Below are positions 35,346 through 45,310 of a stretch of DNA of 64,000 nt, piece after piece (the first letter of the stretch is position 1; the number at the start of each line of letters is the position of its first letter). Origin of the DNA: Halichoerus grypus (taxonomy: Eukaryota > Chordata > Mammalia > Carnivora > Phocidae); assembly GCF_964656455.1 (NCBI RefSeq), contig NC_135720.1:56694598-56758597 (forward strand), given 5' to 3'. The notes under the pieces were generated by a model that searched no databases, was not told the origin of the DNA, and saw only the letters and a list, made by a program, of their open reading frames with translations. The position numbers were made by a program, and so were the translations under genes.

Positions 35346-37182
35346 ATTCCTCAGAAATATGTCAGGCTTAGTATAGAATGATAAAATATTTTATCACTGA
35401 ACTAGTTAAACAATACTAATTGTATGGTCTTAACTCTACTAAAATCTGTAAACTTAAATAACTAAAACAATAGGCTGACACTCAGTTATTTAAAAAAAAT
35501 TACTCTAAGTCTTAAATCTTCACTCTAATCTTGCATTATTCCATAATAACAATATATTTATTGGCAATATAAAATTAACAATGAATTGTCAAGTCAAGGA
35601 CAAAACCTTGTAATATTCTGTGACTCTTTAAAGTGATTCATTGTAGCCATTTATAGTCTGGAAAATATTTATCTCTTTCTTTTGTATAGGTAAATTAGTG
35701 TATGTGTTCTCATAAAGAAAGTCATTTAAATTTTAAAAGCTTTTGGACATCCATTTACAGAAAGAATAAATCCATCGTGTTAGAAGTCTGCATTTCGTTA
35801 AAAACTTTACACTAATGTGACAAAATAAAAAGTCACAAACTAAATACTAACCATATTTAGTACAATTAAGTAAAAAGATTTTATTTTTATTTTGCTTTAT
35901 TTTATTTTGTCTTCACTCTTCCTTGCTCCATGGCTTAAATTTAACTGTTATCTTTGGGACATTCGACACCATGGTGAAAATTGCCATCTTAATGCACTTC
36001 ATTAAAATGAATATACATATTTTTCACAAGGCAAAGAAACTCATAGGATTGTTTAATGAAATATCTGATTTATGACATGACCACATTTTCCCCTCAGTTC
36101 CAAATAGCTAATGTGTTATCACTATTAATTTCTAAATTACTTATGTAGTCAAACATTTTGGCATATGAGATACCAACTTGCTAATGCATTTCCAGGTCTT
36201 TTAAATTGTAAGTAGTAACAAAAAGGAAACATTTACAAGAAATCGTCAAACTTCTTATCAGGTAAGTAACAAAAAACAAAAGAACTGTGAAATCTAAAAA
36301 CAGGTGAACAGAATGTGCGCCTTCCTTCCTCATATGCCCATCTTTAAAACATTTGCCAATTTTAATCCGGGAAAATTAATATGAATAAAGATTCCACTGA
36401 GATCTCTGTAGAGAGAACTGATAGGGACTCCCTTCCATGCTTAAGAATATTCCTAAGACATTCACTGAAGAAAGCCATCGAATCCAGCAGCAAAAACAGG
36501 AGTCTTTGGAATAGCTGGTAATAAGGGATCTCTAATCTTTAAGTCCAAAAGGCACAATAGTGCTGAATGTTTGACCTGAGTCTTCCCTGTCTTAATGCTG
36601 CAATTGTGCAGGAAAACAAGTGTGAAATATGCTCAGGAAATGAAACATTTTTACTGATGCACAGAAGACCTTAGCCTCAACTCTGTCTTCCCTCCCATCG
36701 TACTAAGTCCAAATTGACTCTTAGCAAGTCTTACTGTTTATGCATCCTTACCACAATTAACACGATCTTAATTTTCTCATACCTTTAATAAACTGAACAA
36801 TTCTCAGAACAACATTCAACTTTGACTTTCTCCAATCTATCCCAATAATACTTCAAGCAACTTGTTTCCTGTAGAACACTCATCTTGACTTTTTCCATTT
36901 ACAACATTTTTAAAAAGCTTGAATTAATAGTTTTGGTTGACTTTTCTCTTGATGCACAAGAGAAGCATTTACAGGAGCCCAACCCCCCCCCCCTTTTTTC
37001 CCCACACCACAGACCATCATAGGAGCAGAAATCATTTTCTCTACTCACCATCTACAATAAACCCAATCTTAAGAATGTCCAAGCAAGATGTGTTGACTCC
37101 ATTAAGCTAAAAAAGATAAATAATGGCTAGAGAGATCAAATGATTTTTGAAATGCAAAACCAGTGAAACAGAATTGTTGGAT
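35346..37182. other. AT-rich intergenic before the L1 insertion
   Basis: No gene, no recognisable exon and no young repeat. A homopolymer C-run followed by T-run lies at about 36983-36999. Confidence 0.55.
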
Positions 37183-37198
37183 GAAAAAGTCAAGTACA
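37183..37198 (+). repeat. L1 target-site duplication, left copy
   Basis: 'gaaaaagtcaagtaca', identical to 44376-44391. Confidence 0.95.
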
Positions 37199-37207
37199 GG
37201 GGGGCGG

Positions 37208-37221
37208 AGCAAGATGGCGGA
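37208..37221 (+). promoter_or_regulatory. YY1-like site at the L1 5' end
   Basis: 'caagatggcgg' at 37210-37220 has the YY1 core (AAGATGGC) and sits about 12 bases from the element start. In human L1 a YY1 site in the same place directs accurate transcription initiation. The sequence and position are seen; the role is inferred. Confidence 0.75.
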
Positions 37222-38371
37222 GGAGTAGGAGACCTGGATTTCGTCTCCTCTCAGGAATTCAGCTGGATAGGGATCAAACCATTCTGAACACCTACAAACT
37301 CAACAGGAGATCGAAGAAAAGAATAGCAACAACTCTCTGAACAGAAAAGCGACCACTTTCTGGAAGGTAGGACGTGCGGAGAAGTGAATCCGAGGCGATA
37401 TTCGGGAGGATAGACGGCGGGGGAGGGGCCTCCGTCGGCCGCTTCTGGCAAGTGATAGAGCCGCGGAGCACAAAATCGGAACTTTTAGAAGTCTGCTCCG
37501 CTGAGGGACGTCACTCTGGTGGCGAAGTGGGGGGTGGAACCCTCGTGGGACAGTGTGGTCTCAGGACCCTCGGGGTCACAGAAAGACCAGGGGTGCCTGA
37601 GTGTGGCAGAGCTCCCAGGTATTGGAGCCGGGAAGCCGGCTGCAGAGACGGAGCCCAGGCGCGGGTTCTCAGCTCGGGGTTGCCATAAACCGTGATCGGC
37701 GGCACAGTCGAGCCCCTGCTCCTCCAGCAGGGACCAAACAAGCGGCAGATCCGGGGAGACTCACCTTCTTCCCCCGGGAGGAGCGGCGCAGGAGTGCACC
37801 GCAGGGATCTGCTGGGTTTGGAGACTCCACCCGGGGTCGTGTGCCAGAGATAGAAACGTGCGGTCACAGGCGGGGTGAGCACGGAGTGTGGCCGGAGACC
37901 GGGGAGACGGGAGTGACTGACTGCTTTTCTCTGGGGGCTCGCTGAGGAGCGGGACCCCGAGTTCTCGGCTCCGCCGGGGCGGAGACTGGGAGGCCGCCAT
38001 TTTCACTCTCCGCCTCCAAAGCTGAACGGAAAGCTTGCAGGGAACAAAAGCTCCGCAGAGCAAACCCGAGCAGATTACTTAGCCCGGACCGGCAAGGGCA
38101 GGGCAATTCTGCCTCCGGCAAAGACATTTGGGAACCACGGCAACAGGCCCCTCCCCCAGAAGATCAGCGAGAACAGCCAGCCAAGACCAAGTTTACCGAT
38201 CAATGAGAACGGCAGAACGCCAGCGCTAGGGGAATACTGCACATAGAATTCATGGCTTTTTTACCATGATTCTTTAGTCTTTCAAAGTTAATTATTTTTT
38301 TTAACTGTCTTTTTTTCTTTTTTCCTTTTTTCTTTTTTTTTTGAATTTTTCTTTTTCCCTTTTTCAACCAA

Positions 38372-38840
38372 CATCTTATCAATCCCTTTTTTAAAAAAAA
38401 ACATTTTTATTTTTCATTTTTAAAGTCATATTCTATCCCTTCATAGTAGTTACCCGTATTTTTGCCATATATATATAAGTTGTTCTCTCTTTAAAATCTT
38501 GAGATAGTTTCTTCTAACAGATCAAAATATACTCTAAATCTCTAGTGTATGGTTTTTTTCTACTCCCCTGCCTGATCATATTCTCTCCCTTTTTTCTTTC
38601 TTTTTTTAATCCTCTTCTTTCTTTTTTCAAACAACTTATCAAATCCTTTTTAAAATTTTTTATAATTTCCATCTTTACAGTCATATTCCATCCGTTCATC
38701 ATATCAATCCTTATTTTTGTACATATATAAGTTTTTCTTTCTTTAAAATTTTGGGAGGGACTTTCTTTTAACAGACCAAAATACACCCAAAATCTAGTGT
38801 GTGGCACTGATCTATAATCCAGCCTGATCATATTTGATCA
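38372..38840 (+). repeat. 255-bp-period tandem duplication in the L1 5' UTR
   Basis: Two diverged units run in the same direction. Unit 1 (about 38372-38625) and unit 2 (about 38627-38840) share 'agtcatattc.atcc.ttca', 'tatataagtt.tt', 'ctttaaaat.ttg', 'aacaga.caaaata' and 'tctagtgt.tgg'. The anchor 'agtcatattc' is at 38424 and 38679, 255 apart. The blocks between them are pyrimidine-rich. Confidence 0.88.
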
Positions 38841-39059
38841 CATTCTGTTTTTGTTTTGTTTTGTTTTGTTCTGCTTTTGTTTGTTTTTATCTTTATCTTT
38901 ATCTTTTTTCTTTTTTTCTTTCCTTTTCTTTTTTCTCTCTTTCCCTTTCTTTTCCCACTGCTTCAGGTCTTTTCTGATTTGTTTAGAGTATATTTTCTGG
39001 GGACGTTGTTACCCTGCTAGCATTTTGTTCTCTCATTAATCTATTCTCCTCTGCACAAA

Positions 39060-39956
39060 ATGACAAGATGGAAAAAATCACCTCAACAAAGAGAACAAGA
39101 GGTAGTACCGACTGCCAGGGACCTACTCAATACGGACATTAGTACGATGTCAGATCTAGAGTTCAGAATCATCACTTTAAAGATACTAGCTGGGCTTGAA
39201 AAAAACATGGAAGTTATTAGAGAAACCCTTTCTGGAGAAGTAAAAGAACTAAAATCTAACCAAGTAGAAATCAAAAAGGCTATCAATGAGGTGCAATCAA
39301 ATATGGGGGCACTAACTGCTAGGATAAATGAGGCAGAAGAAAGAATCAGTGAGATAGAAGACCAAATGATGGAAAATAAAGAAGCAGAGAAAAAGAGAGA
39401 TAAACAACTACTGGATCACGAGGGCAGAATTCGAGAGATAAACGATACCATAAGACGAAACAACATTAGAATAATTGGGATCCCAGAAGAAGAAGAAAGA
39501 GAGAGAGGGGCAGAAGGTATAATGGAGCAAATTATAGCAGAGAACTTCCCTAATTTGGGGAAGGAAACAGGCATCAAAATCCAGGAAGCACAGAGAACCC
39601 CTCTCAAAATCAATAAAAATAGGTCAACACCCCGACATCTAATAGTAAAACTTACAAGTCTCAGAGACAAAGAGAAAATCCTGAAAGCAGCTCGGGAGAA
39701 GAGATATGTAACCTACAATGGTAGAAACATTAGATTGGCAACAGACTTATCCACAGAGACCTGGCAGGCCAGAAAGGACTGGCAGGACATATTCAGAGCA
39801 CTAAATGAGAAAAATATGCAGCCAAGAATACTATATCCAGCTAGGCTGTCATTGAAAATTGAAGGAGAGATAAAAAGCTTCCAGGACAAACAAAAACTAA
39901 AGGAATTTGCAAACACGAAACCAGCCCTACAACAAATATTGAAAGGGGTCCTCTAA
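39060..39956 (+). CDS. LINE-1 ORF1p, RNA-binding chaperone (298 aa)
   Basis: ORF1p coats L1 RNA in the cytoplasm as trimers and is needed in cis for retrotransposition. The first 40 or so residues look unstructured and basic at the start (MTRWKKSPQQ). Residues 45-130 or so form a charged heptad-like coiled coil (AEERISEIEDQMMENKEAEKK). The RRM-like domain spans about 135-210, with RNP-like strands IRIIGIPE (136-143) and RHLIVKL (192-198). The C-terminal domain spans about 213-298 and has the YPARL motif at 259-263 and basic REKR at 212-215. The length is shorter than human ORF1p (338 aa), mainly at the two ends. The start ATG at 39060 is the first in the frame after the T-rich leader and no upstream extension is open. 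The frame has no stops. ORF2 follows after 81 bases. Confidence 0.95.
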   Translation: MTRWKKSPQQREQEVVPTARDLLNTDISTMSDLEFRIITLKILAGLEKNMEVIRETLSGEVKELKSNQVEIKKAINEVQSNMGALTARINEAEERISEIEDQMMENKEAEKKRDKQLLDHEGRIREINDTIRRNNIRIIGIPEEEERERGAEGIMEQIIAENFPNLGKETGIKIQEAQRTPLKINKNRSTPRHLIVKLTSLRDKEKILKAAREKRYVTYNGRNIRLATDLSTETWQARKDWQDIFRALNEKNMQPRILYPARLSLKIEGEIKSFQDKQKLKEFANTKPALQQILKGVL

Positions 39957-40037
39957 GCAAAGAGAGAGCCTAAAAGCAACATAGACCAGAAAGGAACACA
40001 AACAATATACAGTAACAGTCACTTTACAGGCAATACA
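39957..40037 (+). other. L1 inter-ORF spacer
   Basis: This is 81 bases with stops in the ORF1 frame. By family precedent ORF2 is translated from the same bicistronic RNA by an unconventional, low-efficiency mechanism. No other feature is visible. Confidence 0.85.
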
Positions 40038-43000
40038 ATGGCACTGAATTCCTATCTTTCAATAGTTACCCTGAATGTAAATGGGCTAAATGCCCCAATC
40101 AAAAGACACAGGCTATCAGATTGGATTAAAAAACAAGACCCATCGATATGCTGTCTGCAAGAGACTCATTTTAGACCCAAAGACACCCCCAGATTGAAAG
40201 TGAGGGGGTGGAAAACCATTTACCATGCTAATGGACACCAAAAGAAAGCTGGGGTGGCAATCCTTATATCAGACAAATTAGATTTTAAACCAAAGACTGT
40301 AATAAGAGATGAGGAAGGACACTATATCCTACTTAAAGGGTCTATCCAACAAGAAGATCTAACAATTGTAAATATCTATGCCCCTAACATGGGAGCAGCC
40401 AATTATATAAGGCAATTAATAACAAAAGCAAAGAAACACATCGACAACAATACAATAATAGTGGGGGACTTTAACACCCCCCTCACTGAAATGGACAGAT
40501 CGTCTAAGCAAAAGATCAACAAGGAAATAAAGACTTTAAATGACACACTGGACCAAATGGACGTCACAGACATATTCAGAACATTCCATCCCAAAGCAAC
40601 GGAATACACATTCTTCTCTAGTGCCCATGGAACAGTCTCCAGAATAGATCACATCCTAGGTCATAAATCAGGTCTCAACCGGTACCAGAAGATTGGGATC
40701 ATCCCCTGCATATTTTCAGACCACAATGCTTTGAAACTAGAACTCAATCACAAGAGGAAAGTCGGAAAGAACTCAAATACATGGAGGCTAAAGAGCATCC
40801 TACTGAAGAATGAATGGGTCAACCAGGAAATTAAAGAAGAATTTAAAAAATTCATGGAAACAAATGAAAATGAAAACACAACTATTCAAAATCTTTGGGA
40901 TACAGCAAAGGCAGTCCTAAGAGGAAAGTATATAGCAATACAAGCCTTTCTCAAGAAACAAGAAAGGTCTCAAGTACACAACCTAACCCTACACCTAAAG
41001 GAGCTGGAGAAAGAACAGCAAATAAAGCCTAAACCCAGCAGGAGAAGAGAAATAATAAAGATCAGAGCAGAAATCAATGAAATAGAAACCAAAGGAACAG
41101 TAGAACAGATCAACGAAACTAGGAGCTGGTTCTTTGAAAGAATTAACAAGATTGATAAGCCCCTGGCCAGACTTATCAAAAAGAAAAGAGAAATGACCCA
41201 AATCAACAAAATCATGAATGAAAGAGGAGAAATCACAACCAACACCAAAGAAATACAAACAATTATAAGAACATATTATGAGCAACTCTATGCCAGCAAA
41301 TTAGATAACCTGGAAGTAATGGATGCATTCCTAGAGATGTATCAACTACCAAAACTGAACCAGGAAGAAATAGAAAACCTGAACAGACCTATAACCACTA
41401 AGGAAATAGAAGCAGTCATCAAAAATCTCCCAAAACACAAAAGCCCAGGGCCAGATGGCTTCCCAGGGGAATTCTACCAAACATTTCAAGAAGAATTAAT
41501 ACCTATCCTTCTGAAACTGTTCCAAAAAATAGAAATGGAAGGAAAACTTCCAAACTCATTTTATGAGGCCAGTATTACCTTGATCCCAAAACCAGACAAA
41601 GACCCCATCAAAAAGGACAATTACAGACCAATATCCCTGATGAACATGGATGCAAAAATTCTCACCAAAATACTAGCCAATAGGATCCAACAGTACATTA
41701 AAAGGATTATTCACCACGACCAAGTCGGATTTATCCCTGGGCTGCAAGGTTGGTTCAACATCCGCAAGTCAATCAACGTGATACAATACATTAACAAAAG
41801 AAAGAACAAGAATCATATGATCCTCTCAATAGATGCAGAAAAAGCATTTGACAAAGTACAGCATCCTTTCTTGATCAAAACTCTTCAGAGTATAGGCATA
41901 GAGGGTACATACCTCAATATCATAAAAGCCATCTATGAAAAACCCACAGCAAATATCATTCTCAATGGGGAAAAACTGAGAGCTTTCCCCCTAAGGTCAG
42001 GAACGCGGCAGGGATGTCCACTATCACCACTGCTATTCAACATAGTATTGGAAGTCCTAGCCACAGCAATCAGACAACAAAAAGAAATCAAAGGCATCCA
42101 AATCGGCAAAGAAGAAGTCAAACTCTCACTCTTTGCAGATGATATGATACTTTATGTGGAAAATCCCAAAGACTCCACCCCAAAACTGCTAGAACTCATA
42201 CAGGAATTCAGTCAAGTGGCAGGATATAAAATCAATGCACAGAAGTCAGTGGCATTCCTATACACCAACAAGTCAGAAGAAAGAGAAATTAAGGAGTCGA
42301 TCCCATTTACAATTGCACCCAAAACCATAAGATACCTAGGAATAAATCTAACCAAAGAGGCAAAGGATTTGTACTCAGAACACTATAAAATACTCATGAA
42401 AGAAATTGAGGAAGACACAAAGAAATGGAAAAACGTTCCATGCTCATGGATTGGAAGAACAAATATTGTGAAGATGTCAATCCTACCTAGAGCAATCTAC
42501 ACGTTCAATGCAATCCCCATCAAAATACCATCCACTTTCTTCAAAGAAATGGAACAAATAATCCTAAAATTTGTATGGAACCAGAAAAGACCCCCCATAG
42601 CCAGAGGAATGTTGAAAAAGAAAAGCAAAGCTGGCGGCATCACAATTCCGGACTTCCAGCTCTACTACAAAGCTGTCATCATCAAGACAGTATGGTACTG
42701 GCACAAAAACAGACACATAGATCAATGGAACAGAATAGAGAGCCCAGAAATGGACCCTCAACTCTATGGTCAACTAATCTTTGACAAAGCAGGAAAGAAT
42801 GTCCAATGGAAAAAAGACAGTCTCTTCAACAAATGGTGTTGGGAAAATTGGACAGCCACATGCAGAAGAATGAAACTGGACCATTTCCTTACACCACACA
42901 CAAAAATAGACTCCAAATGGTTGAAAGACCTCAATGTGAGACAGGAGTCCATCAACATCCTAAAGGAGAACACAGGCAGCAACCTCTTCGACCTCAGCCG

Positions 43001-43850
43001 CAGCAACTTCTTCCTAGAAACATCGCCAAAGGCAAGGGAAGCAAGGGCAAAAATGAACTATTGGGACTTCATCAAGATAAAAAGCTTTTGCAAAGCAAAG
43101 GAAACAGTCAACAAAACCAAAAGACAACTGACAGAATGGGAGAAGATATTTGCAAATGACATATCAGATAAAGGGCTAGTATCCAAAATCTATAAAGAAC
43201 TCATCAAACTCAACACCAAAAGAACAAAGAATCCAATCAAGAAATGGGCAGAAGACATGAACAGACATTTTTCCAAAGAAGACATCCAAATGGCCAACAG
43301 ACACATGAAAAAGTGTTCAATATCGCTCAGCATCAGGGAAATCCAAATCAAAACGTCAATGAGATACCACCTCACACCAGTCAGAATGGCTAAAATTAAC
43401 AAGTCAGGAAATGACAGATGTTGGCGGGGATGCGGAGAAAGGGGAACCCTCCTACACTGTTGGTGGGAATGCAAGCTGGTGCAGCCACTCTGGAAAACAG
43501 TATGGAGGTTCCTCAAAAAGTTGAAAATAGAGCTACCATATGATCCAGCAATTGCACTACTGGGTATTTACCCCAAAGATACAAAAGTAGGGACCCGAAA
43601 GGCTACGTGCACCCCGATGTTTATAGCAGCAATGTCCACAATAGCCAAACTGTGGAAAGAGCCAAGATGTCCATCAACAGATGAATGGATAAAGAAGAGG
43701 TGGTATATATATACAATGGAATATTATGCAGCCATCAAAAGGAATGAGATCTTGCCATTTGCAACGACGTGGATGGAACTGGAGGGTATTATGCTGAGCG
43801 AAATAAGTCAAACAGAGAAAGACATGTATCATATGACCTCACTGATATGA
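40038..43850 (+). CDS. LINE-1 ORF2p, endonuclease and reverse transcriptase (1270 aa)
   Basis: ORF2p nicks chromosomal DNA and uses the 3' hydroxyl to prime reverse transcription of L1 RNA. Residues 1-235 or so are the APE-type endonuclease with N13, E42 (LQETH), D144 and N146 (GDFNTPL), D204 (R-DH) and D228-H229 (SDH) all present. A Z-like linker follows (about 380-480). The reverse transcriptase covers about 495-770: D599 in the IDAEKAFDK motif, [12 protein letters not shown], and the FADD box with D701-D702. The cysteine-rich C-terminal segment starts at C1128 ([19 protein letters not shown]). Numbering is one less than in human ORF2p through the FADD box; total length is 1270 versus 1275 aa. 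All catalytic residues expected for both activities are there and the frame is unbroken. Competence is inferred, not shown. Confidence 0.96.
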   Translation: MALNSYLSIVTLNVNGLNAPIKRHRLSDWIKKQDPSICCLQETHFRPKDTPRLKVRGWKTIYHANGHQKKAGVAILISDKLDFKPKTVIRDEEGHYILLKGSIQQEDLTIVNIYAPNMGAANYIRQLITKAKKHIDNNTIIVGDFNTPLTEMDRSSKQKINKEIKTLNDTLDQMDVTDIFRTFHPKATEYTFFSSAHGTVSRIDHILGHKSGLNRYQKIGIIPCIFSDHNALKLELNHKRKVGKNSNTWRLKSILLKNEWVNQEIKEEFKKFMETNENENTTIQNLWDTAKAVLRGKYIAIQAFLKKQERSQVHNLTLHLKELEKEQQIKPKPSRRREIIKIRAEINEIETKGTVEQINETRSWFFERINKIDKPLARLIKKKREMTQINKIMNERGEITTNTKEIQTIIRTYYEQLYASKLDNLEVMDAFLEMYQLPKLNQEEIENLNRPITTKEIEAVIKNLPKHKSPGPDGFPGEFYQTFQEELIPILLKLFQKIEMEGKLPNSFYEASITLIPKPDKDPIKKDNYRPISLMNMDAKILTKILANRIQQYIKRIIHHDQVGFIPGLQGWFNIRKSINVIQYINKRKNKNHMILSIDAEKAFDKVQHPFLIKTLQSIGIEGTYLNIIKAIYEKPTANIILNGEKLRAFPLRSGTRQGCPLSPLLFNIVLEVLATAIRQQKEIKGIQIGKEEVKLSLFADDMILYVENPKDSTPKLLELIQEFSQVAGYKINAQKSVAFLYTNKSEEREIKESIPFTIAPKTIRYLGINLTKEAKDLYSEHYKILMKEIEEDTKKWKNVPCSWIGRTNIVKMSILPRAIYTFNAIPIKIPSTFFKEMEQIILKFVWNQKRPPIARGMLKKKSKAGGITIPDFQLYYKAVIIKTVWYWHKNRHIDQWNRIESPEMDPQLYGQLIFDKAGKNVQWKKDSLFNKWCWENWTATCRRMKLDHFLTPHTKIDSKWLKDLNVRQESINILKENTGSNLFDLSRSNFFLETSPKAREARAKMNYWDFIKIKSFCKAKETVNKTKRQLTEWEKIFANDISDKGLVSKIYKELIKLNTKRTKNPIKKWAEDMNRHFSKEDIQMANRHMKKCSISLSIREIQIKTSMRYHLTPVRMAKINKSGNDRCWRGCGERGTLLHCWWECKLVQPLWKTVWRFLKKLKIELPYDPAIALLGIYPKDTKVGTRKATCTPMFIAAMSTIAKLWKEPRCPSTDEWIKKRWYIYTMEYYAAIKRNEILPFATTWMELEGIMLSEISQTEKDMYHMTSLI

Positions 43851-44055
43851 GGAATTCTTAATCTCGGGAAACAAACTGAGGGTTGCTGGAGTGGGGGGTG
43901 GGGTGGGAGGGATGGGGTGACTGGGTGATGGACACTGGGGAGCGTATGTGTTCTGGTAAGCGCTGTGAATTGTGCAAGACTGTTGAATCTCAGATCTGTA
44001 CCTCGGAAACAAATAAGGCAATATATGTTAAGAAAGAAAAAAAGAAGAAGAAGAA
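43851..44055 (+). other. L1 3' UTR, type A segment
   Basis: After the ORF2 stop come 'aaacaaactgagggttgctg', a G-rich tract, 'gcgctgtgaattgtgcaaga', 'aacaaataaggcaatatatg' and an A-rich, aag-repeat end (about 44028-44055). The same UTR type, alone, terminates the L1 at 28851-29499. Confidence 0.88.
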
Positions 44056-44304
44056 TGTAGCAGGAGGGGAAGAATGAAGGGGGGGAAATCGGAGGGGGAG
44101 AAGAACCATGAGAGACGATGGACTCTGAAAAACAAACTGAGGGTTCTAGAGGGGAGGGGGTTGGGAGGATGGCTTAGCCTGGTGATGGGTATTGAGGAGG
44201 GCACGTTCTGCATGGAGCACTGGGTGTTATGCACAAACAATGAATCATGGAACACTATATCTAAAACTAATGATGTAATGTATGGGGATTAACATAACAA
44301 TAAA
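44056..44304 (+). other. L1 3' UTR, type B segment in tandem
   Basis: A second, diverged L1 3' UTR follows the first directly: a polypurine tract, 'aaacaaactgagggttctag', 'gagcactgggtgttatgcac', 'actaatgatgtaatgtatgg' and AATAAA at 44299-44304. The same UTR type alone ends the L1 copies at 995-1214, 1725-2012 and 23686-23762. Both UTR types are inside one TSD pair, so they were copied together. Confidence 0.88.
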
Positions 44305-44375
44305 AAATTTAAAAAAATAAATAAAACAAAGCAGAAAAAAAAATTATCAAGAGAGAAAATGGAAAAAAAAAAAAA
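44305..44375 (+). other. L1 tail with 19-nt non-A insert
   Basis: After AATAAA come A-rich sequence, an A-run ending at 44343, the non-L1 piece 'ttatcaagagagaaaatgg' (44344-44362) and a terminal run of 13 A (44363-44375) that abuts the TSD. Two A-runs separated by unique sequence are the mark of a short 3' transduction or of a tail inherited from the source locus. Confidence 0.8.
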
Positions 44376-44391
44376 GAAAAAGTCAAGTACA
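44376..44391 (+). repeat. L1 target-site duplication, right copy
   Basis: 'gaaaaagtcaagtaca', identical to 37183-37198. Confidence 0.95.
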
Positions 44392-44869
44392 TATATGTAT
44401 CACTTATGAAGATGTACATGAAGGTAAAAATATGTACTGAAAGTTAAGAACATATGTTCAAACTAGAAACAAACAAACAAAAAATCAGTAATTTAACCAA
44501 AAAGAAACATATACACTGTTGAAGCTAGAATTAATTATACGAAATACGAAATTTTAAAATGATCTCAGAAAAGAAGAGGAAAGAAAGATAAAGGGAATTA
44601 TGAGAAAAGGGGTAGTGATGTGGCCAGTATATCCAAGGCTCTCATTTGTGAAAACTAAGTTTTTCAAAAGGAAAAAAAAAAAAAAGAGCAGTTAAAAGAT
44701 GAGAAAGAAAATCAGGAACTACTGGAAAGAAATATCCCTGAGTAGAGGGCAGACCTGTGCCTGAAGAATTAAGGAGTTTATAAATTCATAAACTGTATTT
44801 TAAGAATTCATTTTAAGAATGAATATTTATTTAGGAATAGTCTGTTTAAAATTTTTTATTCCTAAGGAA

Positions 44870-45310
44870 AAAACAAAACAAAACTTATAAGCTTTATGCC
44901 AGAAGAAAACTTTTTGTACAATGAGAAAAAAAGATATCATTGTATTTCTCATCTTCAATTCTGAAAGCTAGATGAAAATAAAGGAGAATCTACACACTAC
45001 TGAGAAAAAATGACTGCAATCCTAGAATCCTATATCTAGCCAAGCTATCATTCTTCTATCAGGGTGAATGGAAGATAAATGAGATCATCACAGAGACAGA
45101 GAATATCTGATCCAAGCAACTCATCTGAGGAAAATATTTGAGAAAAAACCCTTATAAATAAACCACAGCAAATGCATTAAGGTAGAAGATGATCAAGAAG
45201 AATGAGCAAGATTTCACTTAGTCCCAAATGGAGAACAGGCACTTCTTAGTTCTCCACAATACAGCACACACTGGGTTAAAAGAATTTTCAAGACTTTAAA
45301 GAATAGACAG
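44870..45310 (+). mobile_element. Fossil L1/HAL1-like ORF1 C-terminal remnant
   Basis: 'ctagaatcctatatctagcc', 'aagctatcattcttctatca' and 'gggtgaatggaagataaatg' translate as a decayed ORF1p C-terminal domain (Y-PAKLSF...GEWK). The frame is broken. No ORF2 follows, so it may be HAL1-like or a fragment. Confidence 0.65.

Larger units (their letters stand above)
37199..39059 (+). promoter_or_regulatory. L1 5' UTR / internal promoter
   Basis: The first 950 bases or so (to about 38160) form the only strongly CpG-rich block in the window and should hold the internal RNA polymerase II promoter. They contain several short overlapping open frames on both strands. From about 38230 the sequence becomes T-rich and pyrimidine-rich, with a tandem duplication, up to the ORF1 start. 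As with other mammalian L1s, the block would be expected to be methylated in somatic tissue. That is knowledge of the family, not seen here. Confidence 0.9.
37183..44391 (+). mobile_element. Full-length LINE-1 with both ORFs intact, 16-bp TSD
   Basis: The element spans 37199-44375 (7177 bp). The perfect TSD 'gaaaaagtcaagtaca' is at 37183-37198 and 44376-44391. The 5' end starts with a run of six G before 'cggagcaagatggcgg', as expected for a complete L1 5' end, possibly with cap-derived extra Gs. Parts: 5' UTR 37199-39059, ORF1 39060-39956, spacer 39957-40037, ORF2 40038-43850, composite 3' UTR 43851-44304 and tail to 44375. No stop or frameshift was found in either ORF and the TSD copies are identical, both pointing to a recent insertion. 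Whether it is active, fixed or polymorphic cannot be told from sequence alone. Confidence 0.97.

Noticed and set aside
37374..38127. Five overlapping open frames of 87-123 codons on both strands
   Set aside because: They lie in the GC-rich L1 5' UTR, where stop codons are rare; none resembles a protein I know. Kept only as a low-level observation about antisense frames.
39083..43516. Minus-strand and other-frame open frames across the L1 ORFs
   Set aside because: Shadows of ORF1 and ORF2.
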